Origin: Streptomyces diastatochromogenes
Lineage (GTDB): Bacteria > Actinomycetota > Actinomycetes > Streptomycetales > Streptomycetaceae
DNA: 64,000 bases
Reading direction: 5' to 3'
NCBI RefSeq assembly: GCF_002242805.1
Contig: NZ_MCGQ01000007.1
Span: forward strand, 620,001-684,000
Shown: one piece after another, positions 1-8,297 of the stretch
Numbering within the stretch: the first letter of the stretch is position 1
Layout of the letters: every line of letters begins with the position of its first letter
Program-made: the position numbers and the translations under genes
Notes under the pieces: model-generated
Databases searched by the model: none
Told to the model about the DNA's origin: nothing
What the model saw: the letters and a program-made list of their open reading frames with translations, nothing else

Positions 1-2
1 AG

Positions 3-293
3 AACACCACGTACGAGCTGGGCGGCGACGCGGCGTGGAGCTTCGCCGAGTACGCGGCCGAGCTGAGCCGGCAGACCGGCAAGGAGATCGCCTACAACGC
101 CGTCACCGACGAGGTCCTGAAGGGCATTCTGGCGGGCGCCGGGCTGCCCGCGCCCCTCGTCGAGATCTTCGTGGGCGTGGACGCGTCGATCGAGAAGGGC
201 GAGCTGGTCGTCTCCTCCGGCGACCTGTCCCGCCTGGCCGGCCGCCCGACCACGCCGCTGGCCGAGGCGGTCGCCGCCGCACTCAAGGGCTGA
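3..293 (+). CDS. NmrA/SDR-type NAD(P)H-binding oxidoreductase, C-terminal part
   Basis: The reading frame is open from the left edge and ends in TGA, giving the last 96 residues of a protein whose N-terminus lies outside the window. It begins NTTYELGGD, then FAEYAAELSRQTGK, and ends in an alanine-rich helix (PLAEAVAAALKG). The ELGGD segment followed by a helix and a short variable strand is typical of the C-terminal half of NmrA-like or QorB-like NAD(P)H:quinone oxidoreductases of the atypical SDR family. The nucleotide-binding GxxGxxG motif would be upstream, so the assignment rests on the tail only. No start or promoter can be judged. Confidence 0.6.
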   Translation, partial: NTTYELGGDAAWSFAEYAAELSRQTGKEIAYNAVTDEVLKGILAGAGLPAPLVEIFVGVDASIEKGELVVSSGDLSRLAGRPTTPLAEAVAAALKG

Positions 294-331
294 GACTCCC
301 CGCCCCTGGCCCTTCGGCACCTCCACCCTCG

Positions 332-367
332 CCTGTCATGACCGTATGCCGATACGGGCATGACAGG
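332..367. terminator. 36-bp near-perfect inverted repeat between the oxidoreductase and rarD
   Basis: Arms CCTGTCATG (332-340) and CATGACAGG (359-367) pair perfectly. After one A/G mismatch the inner arms CCGTAT and ATACGG pair around a 4-nt GCCG loop, giving 15 of 16 paired positions. It starts 38 bp after the stop codon upstream and ends 61 bp before rarD. There is no U-run, which is common for actinomycete terminators. Because it is nearly symmetric it could instead be a repressor operator for rarD. Confidence 0.5.
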
Positions 368-428
368 CAGGGGTGCTCGGCGCTACCTTCGTTCTCGCGT
401 GCGTGAGTGAGGCGAGAAGGAGGGGCCC

Positions 429-1379
429 GTGGCCGGGACGACCAAGGGAGAGCACCGGGCAGGCCTGCTGAACGGCTTCGCCGCGTACGGCATGTGGGGG
501 CTGGTCCCCCTGTTCTGGCCGCTGCTGAAGCCCGCCGAAGCCCTGGAGATCCTGGCCCACCGCATGGTGTGGTCCCTCCTCTTCGTCGCCGTCGCCCTGC
601 TCGTCCTGCGGCGCTGGGCCTGGGCCGGGGAGCTGCTGCGGCAGCCGCGGCGGCTCGGCCTCATAGCGCTCGCGGCGGCCTTCATCACCGTGAACTGGGG
701 CGTCTACATCTGGGCCGTGAACGCCGGTCACGTGGTCGAGACGTCCCTCGGGTACTTCATCAACCCGCTGGTGACCATCGCGATGGGTGTGCTGATCCTG
801 AAGGAACGGCTGCGGCCCGTGCAGTGGGCGGCGGTCGGGGTCGGCGTCGCCGCCGTCGTCGTGCTGGCCGTCGGCTACGGCCGTCCGCCGTGGATCTCTC
901 TCTGTCTCGCCTTCTCGTTCGCCACCTACGGGCTGGTGAAGAAGAAGGTCGCCCTCGGCGGCATCGAGTCGCTGGCCGCCGAGACCGCGATCCAGTTCCT
1001 GCCCGCGCTCGGCTATCTGCTCTGGCTCACCGCACACGGCGGCTCCACCTTCGCGAGCGAGGGCGCGGGGCACACGGCCCTGCTCGCCTCGACCGGCATC
1101 GTCACCGCGCTGCCGCTGGTCTGCTTCGGCGCGGCCGCAATCCGCGTGCCGCTGTCCACGCTGGGGCTGCTGCAGTACCTGGCCCCCGTGTTCCAGTTCC
1201 TGCTCGGCGTCCTCTACTTCCACGAGGCCATGCCCGCCGCGCGCTGGGCCGGCTTTGGGCTGGTCTGGCTGGCGCTGGTCCTGCTCACCTCGGACGCGCT
1301 GCGCGCCGCGCGGAGGCCGAGGACGATGGTCGTACCGCCCCGCACCGAGACGACCAGCTCCGCTCCGGTGGACGCCTGA
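429..1379 (+). CDS. rarD: RarD-type EamA family permease
   Basis: A 316-residue integral membrane protein of the drug/metabolite transporter superfamily; E. coli RarD has 296 residues. It has about ten hydrophobic segments arranged as two EamA repeats, with the RarD signatures EILAHRMVWSLLF near residue 40 and NWGVYIWAVN near residue 92. The conserved YFINPLV follows, and a lysine pair sits between the halves (LVKKKVALGG). Start: GTG at 429, preceded by GAAGGAGGGG at about 415-424, an excellent ribosome-binding site. RarD proteins are annotated as chloramphenicol-sensitivity proteins, but the substrate is not established and cannot be read from the sequence. Monocistronic by layout. Confidence 0.9.
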   Translation: MAGTTKGEHRAGLLNGFAAYGMWGLVPLFWPLLKPAEALEILAHRMVWSLLFVAVALLVLRRWAWAGELLRQPRRLGLIALAAAFITVNWGVYIWAVNAGHVVETSLGYFINPLVTIAMGVLILKERLRPVQWAAVGVGVAAVVVLAVGYGRPPWISLCLAFSFATYGLVKKKVALGGIESLAAETAIQFLPALGYLLWLTAHGGSTFASEGAGHTALLASTGIVTALPLVCFGAAAIRVPLSTLGLLQYLAPVFQFLLGVLYFHEAMPAARWAGFGLVWLALVLLTSDALRAARRPRTMVVPPRTETTSSAPVDA

Positions 1380-1404
1380 CGGGGCTGGACGCCTGACGGA
1401 GGGT

Positions 1405-1456
1405 CGGGTGTCAGTGGCGGGCCGCATGATGGGGGGGCCGGGTGTCAGTGGCGGGC
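1405..1456 (+). repeat. Two 18-bp direct repeats upstream of the VOC gene
   Basis: The sequence CGGGTGTCAGTGGCGGGC occurs exactly twice, at 1405-1422 and 1439-1456, 34 bp apart start to start. A second pair, GGACGCCTGACGG, precedes it at about 1369 and 1387. The second 18-mer ends 17 bp before the ATG of the next gene, so the pair overlaps the likely promoter and may hold operator sites. Confidence 0.6.
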
Positions 1457-1472
1457 GCTATAAGTGGTGCCC

Positions 1473-1940
1473 ATGTCGACACAGACGCCCGCACCACTGC
1501 ACTGGAAGCTCGTCATCGACGCGGCCGACCCGCACGCACAGGCCGACTTCTGGGCCGCCGCGCTGCACTACACGGCCGAGGACAACAGCGCGCTCGTCGA
1601 ACGGCTGCTGTCCCTCGGCGCGTTGCCCGAACAGGCCACCCTCGACCACCACGGCCGCCCCGCCTTCCGTGACCTGATCGCCGTACGGCACCCCGACGAC
1701 CCCTACGACCCGGACTCCGGCACCGGCCTGGGGCGGCGGCTGCTGTTCCAGCGCGTCCCGGAGGCGAAGACCGTCAAGAACCGGCTCCACCTCGACCTGC
1801 ACCCCGGCGCCGGGCGGCGCGCGGACGAGGTGGCCCGACTGGAGGCCCTCGGCGCGCGGGTCCTGCGCGAGGTGAAGGAGCCCGCCGGTGAGTGGACGGT
1901 GATGGCGGACCCGGAGGGCAACGAGTTCTGCGTGCAGTAG
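1473..1940 (+). CDS. VOC superfamily (glyoxalase-like) protein
   Basis: A 155-residue protein built on the paired beta-alpha-beta-beta-beta modules of the vicinal-oxygen-chelate fold. The N-terminal strand is LHWKLVIDAADPHAQADFW, and the C-terminal module carries NRLHLDLHPGAGRRADEVARLEALGARVL and a final WTVMADPEGNEFCV, typical of Streptomyces glyoxalase-like-domain proteins. Candidate metal ligands are H near residue 109 and the late E in DPEGNEF; substrate is unknown. I chose ATG 1473 over GTG 1464. No Shine-Dalgarno precedes it, and a -10-like TATAAG at 1459-1464 lies 8 nt upstream, suggesting a leaderless transcript. It converges on the next gene with 23 bp between. Confidence 0.75.
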   Translation: MSTQTPAPLHWKLVIDAADPHAQADFWAAALHYTAEDNSALVERLLSLGALPEQATLDHHGRPAFRDLIAVRHPDDPYDPDSGTGLGRRLLFQRVPEAKTVKNRLHLDLHPGAGRRADEVARLEALGARVLREVKEPAGEWTVMADPEGNEFCVQ

Positions 1941-1963
1941 CCGGGCGGGGGCGTGCGGGCCGG

Positions 1964-3082
1964 TTACGCCTGCGCCGCCTTGGCCGCACGGTCGGTCAGC
2001 CGGACCATGCGGGCACGGGCCGACTCCAGGGGCTGCGGGTCCTCGGCCGCGGGTCCCGGCTCCGCCATGAGGTCCGTCCACAGGTCGATCAGGTCGCGGC
2101 CCATCCGCAGGCCCTCCTCCGGATCGCGCACCGCCCGCCAGGCGGTGGCCGCGCTCCGTACGTTGCCGTAGGCAGCCTCCGCGTCCGCGGCCTGCCGGCG
2201 GAGCCGGGCGAGGTCCAGGGAGAGGTGGAAGGAGCGGACCGGGTCACCCGCCAGGTAGGCGATGTAGGCGGTCAGTTCGCGCAGGTGCAGCACCTCGGCG
2301 TGGTGGGGGCCCAGCACCCCGGTGGCCTCGACGACCGTGCGTTCGGCGAGTTCCGCCGCGGCGTCGATACGACCGTCCCGGACAGCCTCGTTGATCCGCG
2401 CCATCGGCTCGGTCAGCAACTCGGCCCCCTCCGCGGTCTCGGTCACGGGCTCGTCCCCGAGCACCTCTTCGGCCACGGCGTCGAAACCGCGCGCGGGGGT
2501 GGGGGTGGGGGACGAGGCCGGGGCGGGCTCGGGGTCGAACAGGGGGGCAGGCTCGGGGGTGAGTGCGGGTGCGGGGTCGGGCTTCGGGGCGGGCTCGGGT
2601 ACGGCGGCGGAGGCGGGGCGCGCGTCCGCGGCCTCCGGTACGGCAGCCTGAGCCGGGCGTTCGTCCGCGGCCTCCGGTACGGCAGTCCGAGCCAGGGGTG
2701 CGTCCATGACGGGCGGCGGGCCGAACTGCCCGGTGGGCGCCTGCACCATACCCGGCGTGACCGGGGAGACCGGCCGCGCGCCCCGCGGAGCGACCCGTAC
2801 GGGGTCTCCCGCCACCCTGCTGGAACCGTCCGCGGAGACTTCGAGAGGGACCACGCAGCCGGCACGGTCGTCGTGGATCGTCGCCCGTATGGGGGCGCCC
2901 AGGCTGATGGCCAGGCGCTGGAGGTGGTTCAGCACAGCCTGCTGGATCTCCTCGCCCGGTGCCGCGACGACCGCCGTCCCGCCCGCCGAGGCACTGCCCG
3001 CGCCGGACACCCGCACCTGCACCACGGCAGGGTGTGCCACGGGCTGCTGCACCCGCTTCTTCTCGAAGCTGAGTCGAGACAT
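1964..3082 (-). CDS. Actinomycete-specific protein with Pro/Ala/Glu-rich linker and helical C-terminus
   Basis: 372 residues, function unknown. Residues 1-90 form a compact domain (MSRLSFEKKRVQQP...) with a region around IQQAVLNHLQRLAISLGAPIRATIHDD that looks folded. About residues 110-200 are low-complexity, with near-repeats AVPEAADERPAQA and AVPEAADARPASA and a run of PEPAP motifs. The last 170 residues are alpha-helical with TPR-like spacing (GRIDAAAELAERTVVEATGVLGPHHAEVLHLRE), the pattern of tetratricopeptide proteins that count prior bacterial events by helix-turn-helix pairs. Start: ATG 3082, with GAGGGA 5 nt upstream on the minus strand; a further in-frame extension has no ribosome-binding site. 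A role as a cytoplasmic scaffold is inference only. Confidence 0.65.
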   Translation of the reverse strand: MSRLSFEKKRVQQPVAHPAVVQVRVSGAGSASAGGTAVVAAPGEEIQQAVLNHLQRLAISLGAPIRATIHDDRAGCVVPLEVSADGSSRVAGDPVRVAPRGARPVSPVTPGMVQAPTGQFGPPPVMDAPLARTAVPEAADERPAQAAVPEAADARPASAAVPEPAPKPDPAPALTPEPAPLFDPEPAPASSPTPTPARGFDAVAEEVLGDEPVTETAEGAELLTEPMARINEAVRDGRIDAAAELAERTVVEATGVLGPHHAEVLHLRELTAYIAYLAGDPVRSFHLSLDLARLRRQAADAEAAYGNVRSAATAWRAVRDPEEGLRMGRDLIDLWTDLMAEPGPAAEDPQPLESARARMVRLTDRAAKAAQA

Positions 3083-3287
3083 CGGTTCCCTCACTCCCCC
3101 GGCGTCACGATCCGGTCGTACGCGTCCTGCCAACCAGTCTGTCGGCTCAGCCCGGTTCCCGCGTCACCACGACGTCACAGCCTCGCACCAGCCGCACCCC
3201 TTGAACCAAACTGCTTGCGTGTGCATAAAATGCAGACGCCGATATTCACGGAATGGCATGAACGACATCGCTCACTCTGGGGGACCC

Positions 3288-3881
3288 ATGAGCCGCCGCT
3301 TCCTGTTCGTCCTGGGCAGTGCCCGCCTCGACGGCAACACCGAACTGCTGGCCCGCGAGGCCGCCGCGCAGCTGCCCGGTGACGTCGAGCAGCAGTGGAT
3401 CCGCCTCGCCGAGCATCCGCTGCCCGACTTCGTGGACCTGCGGCACGACAGCAACCACGTACGGGCGCCCTCGGACACCGAGACCGGCCTGCTGCTGGAC
3501 GCCACGCTCGCGGCCACGGACATCGTGATCGCCTCGCCGCTGTACTGGTACTCGGTGTCCGGCCTCACCAAGCGCTACCTGGACTACTGGTCGGGCTGGC
3601 TGCGCACCCCCGGCCTCGACTTCAAGGCCACCCTGGCCGGACGCACGCTGTGGGGTGTCGCGGCGCACGCGGACCGGGAGCCGTCGGTCGCCGACCCGCT
3701 CGTCGGCACCCTCAACAACTCGGCCGCCTACATGGGGATGCGCTTCGGCGGGGTGCTGCTGGGCAACGGCAGCGCGCCCGGGGACGTACGGAAGGACACC
3801 GAGGCGCTCGCGCGCGCCAAGACGTTCTTCGCGCAGGAGGCGCCCCTCGCCCGCTTCCCGCACGAGGTCGCGGCCGGCTGA
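3288..3881 (+). CDS. NAD(P)H-dependent flavodoxin-fold oxidoreductase
   Basis: 197 residues of the flavodoxin_2/NADPH-dependent FMN reductase fold. The phosphate-binding loop follows the first strand (FLFVLGSARLDGNTELLA, residues 5-22). The central strand ends in the FMN-contact motif IVIASPLYWYSVSGLTKRYLDYW, where the aromatic PLYWY packs on the flavin. Likely a quinone or FMN reductase using NAD(P)H. Start: ATG 3288 preceded by GGGGGAC; an in-frame ATG at 3258 would add ten residues but lacks a ribosome-binding site. The upstream spacer holds TTGCGT and CATAAAAT near 3213-3228, a possible promoter. It converges on an ABC permease gene 12 bp away. Confidence 0.8.
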   Translation: MSRRFLFVLGSARLDGNTELLAREAAAQLPGDVEQQWIRLAEHPLPDFVDLRHDSNHVRAPSDTETGLLLDATLAATDIVIASPLYWYSVSGLTKRYLDYWSGWLRTPGLDFKATLAGRTLWGVAAHADREPSVADPLVGTLNNSAAYMGMRFGGVLLGNGSAPGDVRKDTEALARAKTFFAQEAPLARFPHEVAAG

Positions 3882-3892
3882 CGGCGCGTCCG

Positions 3893-4798
3893 CTACGCGC
3901 TGATGTCCTTCGTCGTGAACCGCGCCCAGGCCGCCGAGCCGAACACGGCCGCGTACAGCGCCTGGAGGCCGAGGTTCCTGACCAGGTCGTCCCAGTAGAC
4001 GGGGTCGCGCATCAGATCGGCGAAGGACAGCCAGTAGTGGGAGAAGAAGTACGGCTGCAGCGCGTGCAGCTGGGGTATCTGGTCGAGGATCTGGACGGTG
4101 ATGAGCAGGCCCACGGTGGTCGCCATCGCCGCGATGCCACTGTTGGTCAGCGTCGACACGAACAGGCCGAGGGCCGCGATGCCGACCAGTGAGGCGGCGA
4201 CGACCAGCGCGATCAGCAGCGCCCGGCCCAGGCCCTCGGCGAAGCTGATCCGGGTGCCGGAGATGGTGGTGAGGTCGCCGAGCGGGAACAGCAGCGCGCC
4301 GACGATCAGTGCGGAGACGGCCACGACCAGGGTGGCCAGCACGCAGAAGGCCATGACCGTCGTGTACTTGGTGAGCAGCAGGCGGGTGCGGCCGGCCGGG
4401 GCGACCAGCAGATAGCGCAGGGTGCCGGCGCCGGCCTCGCCGGCGATCGCGTCGCCCGCGATCACGCCGACCGCCATCGGCAGGAAGAACGGCAGGGTCG
4501 CGGCCAGTGCCGTGAACACCAGGAACAGGCCGTTGTTGGTGATCTGCGCGATGAACGCCGGCCCGTCGCCGCCGCTCGGGCCCGCCGTCGAGCCGCCCCT
4601 CGTCTCGATCTTCACCGCGATCCCGACCAGCACCGGCACCGCCGCCAGCACCCCGAGCAGCGCGAGCGTGCGCCAGCGGCGGACGGTGGTGACCAGCTCG
4701 CTGCGCAGCAGCCCGAAGGTCCACAGGGGGTTCGGACGGCCGGGGCCGGCCGCTGCGTCCGGTGCGGCCGGTGCCTGGAGTGCCTCAGCCCGCGACAT
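3893..4798 (-). CDS. ABC-2 type transporter permease
   Basis: 301 residues with six predicted membrane helices. The first is at about 44-63 (LALLGVLAAVPVLVGIAV), then a short extracellular loop (ETRGGSTAGPSGGDG), then the conserved GDAIAGEAGAGTLRYLLVAPAGRTRLLLTKY segment that links to the ATPase in ABC-2 exporters. The gene overlaps the 3' end of the ATPase gene upstream by 14 bp, so the two are translationally coupled and form one half-exporter pair. Substrate is not evident. The LolA-like gene upstream in the same orientation suggests a cell-envelope role. Confidence 0.85.
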   Translation of the reverse strand: MSRAEALQAPAAPDAAAGPGRPNPLWTFGLLRSELVTTVRRWRTLALLGVLAAVPVLVGIAVKIETRGGSTAGPSGGDGPAFIAQITNNGLFLVFTALAATLPFFLPMAVGVIAGDAIAGEAGAGTLRYLLVAPAGRTRLLLTKYTTVMAFCVLATLVVAVSALIVGALLFPLGDLTTISGTRISFAEGLGRALLIALVVAASLVGIAALGLFVSTLTNSGIAAMATTVGLLITVQILDQIPQLHALQPYFFSHYWLSFADLMRDPVYWDDLVRNLGLQALYAAVFGSAAWARFTTKDISA

Positions 4799-5759
4799 CG
4801 AATCCCTCCCCCGTCAGTGCCACGAACGCGTCCTCCAGGGAGGCCCGTTCGAGCGTGAAGCCCCGGACCCGGACGCCGGCGGTGACCAGGGCCGCGTTCA
4901 CCTCGGCGAGGTCCTGGGCGGGCGGCTCGCCGGTCACCCGGTCGCCGTCCACCGTGACGTCCCCGACGCCCTGTTCCTTCAGCACCCGGGCCGCCTCGCC
5001 CGCATCCGGTGTGGTCACCACCAGCCGGCCGCGCGCCCCGGCCGCCAGGTCGGCCACCGCGCCCTGGGTGATCAGGCGGCCCTGTGCCATCACCGCCGCG
5101 TGTGTGCACACCTGCTCGATCTCGTCGAGGAGGTGGGAGGAGAGGAAGACGGTCGTGCCGTCGGAGGCCAACTCCCGGATCAGGGCGCGGATTTCCCGCA
5201 TGCCCTGCGGGTCGAGGCCGTTGGTGGGCTCGTCCAGCACCAGCAGTCTGCGCGGCTGGAGCAGGGCCGCGGCCAGGCCCAGGCGCTGCTTCATGCCGAG
5301 CGAGTACGCCCTGGCCTTCTTGCCGGCGGCGGCCGTGAGACCCACCCGGTCCAGGGCGGCCGCGACGCGGGCGCGCCGGGTGCGCGGGTCGGCGGTCGGG
5401 TCGGCGGCGTCGTAGCGCAGCAGGTTGTCCCGTCCGGAGAGGAAGCCGTACAGGGCGGGGCCCTCGATCAGCGCGCCGACCTGCGGGAGGACGGCGCGGG
5501 TGGCCCGGGGCATGGGGCGACCCAGGACGCGGGCCGTGCCCGAGGTCGGCTCGATCAGGCCCATCAGCATGCGGATGGTGGTGGTCTTGCCCGAGCCGTT
5601 CGGGCCGAGGAAGCCGAAGACGCTGCCCGCCGGGACGGTCAGATCGAGACCGTCGACGGCGAGCTGTCCGCCGCGGTAGCGCTTGGTGAGGCCGCGCGTG
5701 GCGATGACGTGCGCCGGCGCGTCCCCCGAGTCCTGCTCCGTGGCGGACGGTTCGTCCAT
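4785..5759 (-). CDS. ABC transporter ATP-binding protein (ABC-2 exporter type)
   Basis: 324 residues. Walker A is GPNGSGKT at residues 52-59, followed by the Q-loop region, a signature of the form YSLGMKQRLGLAAALLQPRR, Walker B LLVLDEPTNGLD and the switch histidine in FLSSHLLDEIEQV. The C-terminal 90 residues form the small variable domain seen in CcmA/NatA-type exporters (LVVTTPDAGEAARVLKEQGV). ATP hydrolysis would drive the partner permease encoded immediately downstream with a 14-bp overlap. Start: ATG 5759 with GAGGGAGCCG upstream. A 25-residue acidic N-terminal tail precedes the first strand. Confidence 0.9.
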   Translation of the reverse strand: MDEPSATEQDSGDAPAHVIATRGLTKRYRGGQLAVDGLDLTVPAGSVFGFLGPNGSGKTTTIRMLMGLIEPTSGTARVLGRPMPRATRAVLPQVGALIEGPALYGFLSGRDNLLRYDAADPTADPRTRRARVAAALDRVGLTAAAGKKARAYSLGMKQRLGLAAALLQPRRLLVLDEPTNGLDPQGMREIRALIRELASDGTTVFLSSHLLDEIEQVCTHAAVMAQGRLITQGAVADLAAGARGRLVVTTPDAGEAARVLKEQGVGDVTVDGDRVTGEPPAQDLAEVNAALVTAGVRVRGFTLERASLEDAFVALTGEGFDVAG

Positions 5760-5787
5760 CGGCTCCCTCGATTCGTCGTGCCCCGTG

Positions 5788-5840
5788 CCCAGGAAGGGTC
5801 CCGGGCCCAGGCAGCGTCCCGTCCCGGGCCCAGGAAGGGT
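5788..5840 (-). repeat. Short direct repeats between the ABC genes and the LolA-like gene
   Basis: TCCCGGGCCCAGG occurs at 5799-5811 and 5822-5834, and CCCAGGAAGGGT at 5788-5799 and 5829-5840. The 80-bp spacer is thus mostly made of two interleaved repeats. On the minus strand it may act as a weak transcript-processing or attenuation site between the LolA-like gene and the transporter genes. Confidence 0.45.
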
Positions 5841-7039
5841 TACTTCCCTTCGTTCGCCGCCTTCACCAGCGTGTCCTTGGTGACCGCTCCGGCGTACACC
5901 TTGCCGTCGTCGGTGATCAGGGCGTTGACCAGGCGGGTGGAGAAGACCGTGCCCTTGCCGAACTTCCCGGAGACGTGGTCGCCGAGCGAGCCGAGGAAGC
6001 CGCCGAAGGCGCCGCCCTCGGAGCCGGACGGCAGGCCGCCCTTGGCGCCGGTGTCGAAGGTGGCGATGGACGTCCAGCCCTTGCCGAGCACATTGGCCCC
6101 TTCCAGGCCCTGGGCGAAGTCCTCACCGGACTTCGGGGCGTGCTCGGGCGCCCGGGACTCGTCCTTCTTCTCCTCGGTGACCTTCGCGCCCTTGGGCGGG
6201 GTGAAGTCGAAGGTGGAGCCGGCCGGCTTGGCGAAGGAGACCTGGGTGAAGCCCGCGTCGAGCACGGCGGCCCCGCCGCTCTTCGGGGTGAGCGTGAACT
6301 TGAGCGGCATGCCGGTCTTCGCGTCCACGGCGATGCTGATGGCGCCGACCGTGGTGCCGGACTGCTTGGGCTTGATCAGCAGCTTGTAGGCGTCGCGTCC
6401 GGCGACCTGGGCGGTGCCGTCGACGGTCACGGACGTGGTGTCGTCGACCGACTTCAGGGCCTCGTCGGCGAAGCCCTTGGGCGTGGCCGGCGGCTCGGCC
6501 CGGTGCTTCTTGCCGGAGTCGGCGGCGGTGCCGTGGAAGACCTCGTTGCTCTTGCTGTCGTAGCCCCAGACGTTCTTGCCGTCGTGGATGAGGCTGTACT
6601 CGGCGCCGCTCTCCAGCAGCGACAGCTTCTGCCGGTCCGGGCCGTCGGTCGCCACGCGCAGGGTGTGCGTGCCGGAGACCAGCTCGGTGAGCTTGGACGT
6701 CGGGTCGGCGGAGGAGCCGTCGCCGCCCTGGGCCGCCCCGGACGCCAGGCTGCTCTCCAGGCCGCCGAGGTCCGGCAGGCCGAGGTCGGTGCTGACCTTC
6801 ACCGTGCCGGACAGCTGCTGCACGTCCGACTTGGCGATCTTCTCGATGAGCTGCTGCGCGCTGATCTTCGGCAGATCGGGGGAACCGGAATCGGCGAGCG
6901 CCGGGACCAGCCCGATCGTGGCCGCCGCCACCCCCACCACCGCGACCGGGACCACGTACCGGGCGGCCTTGCGGCGTCCGGAGTGCAGGTCCTCGTCCTG
7001 CCCGGCGCCCGTTGCCTCGTCGGATTCGTACGGTGCCAT
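5840..7039 (-). CDS. LolA-like/DUF2092 membrane-anchored or secreted protein
   Basis: 399 residues. After a 30-residue cytoplasmic tail with RRKAARY, one hydrophobic segment (VVPVAVVGVAAATIGLVPALA, about 36-56) serves as signal or anchor. The exported part has the half-barrel pattern of LolA/RseB-fold proteins: a helix QQLIEKIAKSDVQQLSGTVKV, then strands HTLRVATDGPDRQKLSLLES, EYSLIHDGKNVWGYDSKSNEVFHG, DAYKLLIKPK and MPLKFTLTPKSGGAAVLDAGFTQVSF. A charged linker (TEEKKDESRAPEH) leads to a C-terminal domain. In Gram-positives such proteins are thought to bind lipids or lipoproteins, but this is inference. Start: ATG 7039 with GGAGGTAAGG upstream. The ABC exporter genes follow 80 bp downstream in the same direction. 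Confidence 0.75.
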   Translation of the reverse strand: MAPYESDEATGAGQDEDLHSGRRKAARYVVPVAVVGVAAATIGLVPALADSGSPDLPKISAQQLIEKIAKSDVQQLSGTVKVSTDLGLPDLGGLESSLASGAAQGGDGSSADPTSKLTELVSGTHTLRVATDGPDRQKLSLLESGAEYSLIHDGKNVWGYDSKSNEVFHGTAADSGKKHRAEPPATPKGFADEALKSVDDTTSVTVDGTAQVAGRDAYKLLIKPKQSGTTVGAISIAVDAKTGMPLKFTLTPKSGGAAVLDAGFTQVSFAKPAGSTFDFTPPKGAKVTEEKKDESRAPEHAPKSGEDFAQGLEGANVLGKGWTSIATFDTGAKGGLPSGSEGGAFGGFLGSLGDHVSGKFGKGTVFSTRLVNALITDDGKVYAGAVTKDTLVKAANEGK

Positions 7040-7216
7040 CTGTGCCTTACCTCCGTCGTCGGCGGCGGCTGTCCCCACACTGGTCCACCTGAGCCGCCAT
7101 TCTCACCCGAATCGGTGAGGAGTGGTGATTTCCGTGGTTTCCATCTGACCAAATCGGCCGTGAGGAAGCGTCAGACCACGGAGCCAACTCCGTGTACGCC
7201 TGGGGTATGACACGAA

Positions 7217-7265
7217 GGGGCGGCGCCTCCCCCGACCCGTAGGGGTCGGGCGGGAGACACCGCCC
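7217..7265 (-). terminator. Terminator hairpin downstream of the polyprenyl synthase gene
   Basis: CCGACCC (7232-7238) pairs with GGGTCGG (7243-7249). The stem extends with CTCCC against GGGAG, and GGGCGG (7217-7222) against CCGCCC on the outside. It lies 22 bp past the stop codon of the polyprenyl synthase gene read on the minus strand. Confidence 0.65.
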
Positions 7266-7286
7266 TCATGCCAGGTGAACGGCCGA

Positions 7287-8297
7287 CTAGCCGGCCCGGT
7301 GCACCACCGCGTCGCACAGCTCGAGCAGCGCCGCCTTGGCGTCGCACTCCGGCAGCGGGGCCAGCGCCGCCCGCGCCTCCTCCGCGTACCGGACGGTGTC
7401 CCGGCGGGCCTGCTCCAGCGCGGGGTGCGCGCGCAGCGCGACCAGCGCCTCGGCGTGCCGGGTGTCGTCGCTGAGGTCGGAGTCCAGCAGCTCGCACAGC
7501 GCGACGTCCTCGGCCAGGCCGAGGCGGGCGGCCCGCTCGCGCAGCCGGAGCACGGGCAGCGTCGGGATGCCCTCGCGCAGGTCGGTCCCGGGGGTCTTCC
7601 CGGACTCGTGCGAGTCGGAGGCGATGTCCAGGACGTCGTCCGCGAGCTGGAAGGCGACCCCGAGCCGTTCGCCGTACTGGGTGAGCACGTCGACGACCGT
7701 CTCGTCGGCGCCCGACATCATCGCGCCGAACCGGCACGACACGGCCACCAGGGAGCCCGTCTTGCCGCCGAGCACGTCCAGGTAGTGGTCGACCGGGTCA
7801 CGGCCGTCCGAGGGGCCCGCGGTCTCCAGGATCTGCCCGGTGACCAGCCGCTCGAACGCGAGGGCCTGCACCCGGACCGCCTCGGGGCCGAGGTCGGCGA
7901 GGATCTGGGAGGCGCGGGCGAAGAGGAAGTCGCCGGTGAGGACCGCGACCGAGTTGCCCCAGCGGGTGTTGGCGCTGTCCACACCACGCCGCACGGACGC
8001 CTCGTCCATGACGTCGTCGTGGTACAGCGTGGCCAGGTGGGTCAGCTCCACGACGACGGCCGACGGCACGACGCCCGGCGCGTACGGGTCGCCGAACTGC
8101 GCCGCGAGCATCACGAGCAGCGGCCTGAACCGCTTCCCACCGGCCCGTACGAGGTGCTGCGCGGCCTCCGTGATGAACGGGACCTCGCTCTTGGTGGCTT
8201 CGAGCAAGCCTTCCTCGACAGCCGCCAATCCGGCCTGGACATCGGCTTCCAGAGCCTGGTCCCGCACGCTCAGCCCGAACGGCCCGACGACGGTCAC
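7287..8297 (-). CDS. Long-chain polyprenyl diphosphate synthase
   Basis: 336 residues of the trans-isoprenyl diphosphate synthase family. It has GGKRFRP at 53-59, the first Asp-rich motif LYHDDVMDEA at 91-100 and the second LADDVLDIA near 216. These bind the Mg-diphosphates of the allylic primer and isopentenyl diphosphate. The residues before the first motif (VVELTHLATLYHDDVMD) are those of medium- and long-chain synthases, so the product is probably the isoprenoid tail of menaquinone, given the nuo, mqn and menG genes further along. Chain length cannot be read from the sequence. Start: GTG 8297 with AGGAG 7 nt upstream. Transcribed alone. Confidence 0.88.
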   Translation of the reverse strand: MTVVGPFGLSVRDQALEADVQAGLAAVEEGLLEATKSEVPFITEAAQHLVRAGGKRFRPLLVMLAAQFGDPYAPGVVPSAVVVELTHLATLYHDDVMDEASVRRGVDSANTRWGNSVAVLTGDFLFARASQILADLGPEAVRVQALAFERLVTGQILETAGPSDGRDPVDHYLDVLGGKTGSLVAVSCRFGAMMSGADETVVDVLTQYGERLGVAFQLADDVLDIASDSHESGKTPGTDLREGIPTLPVLRLRERAARLGLAEDVALCELLDSDLSDDTRHAEALVALRAHPALEQARRDTVRYAEEARAALAPLPECDAKAALLELCDAVVHRAG

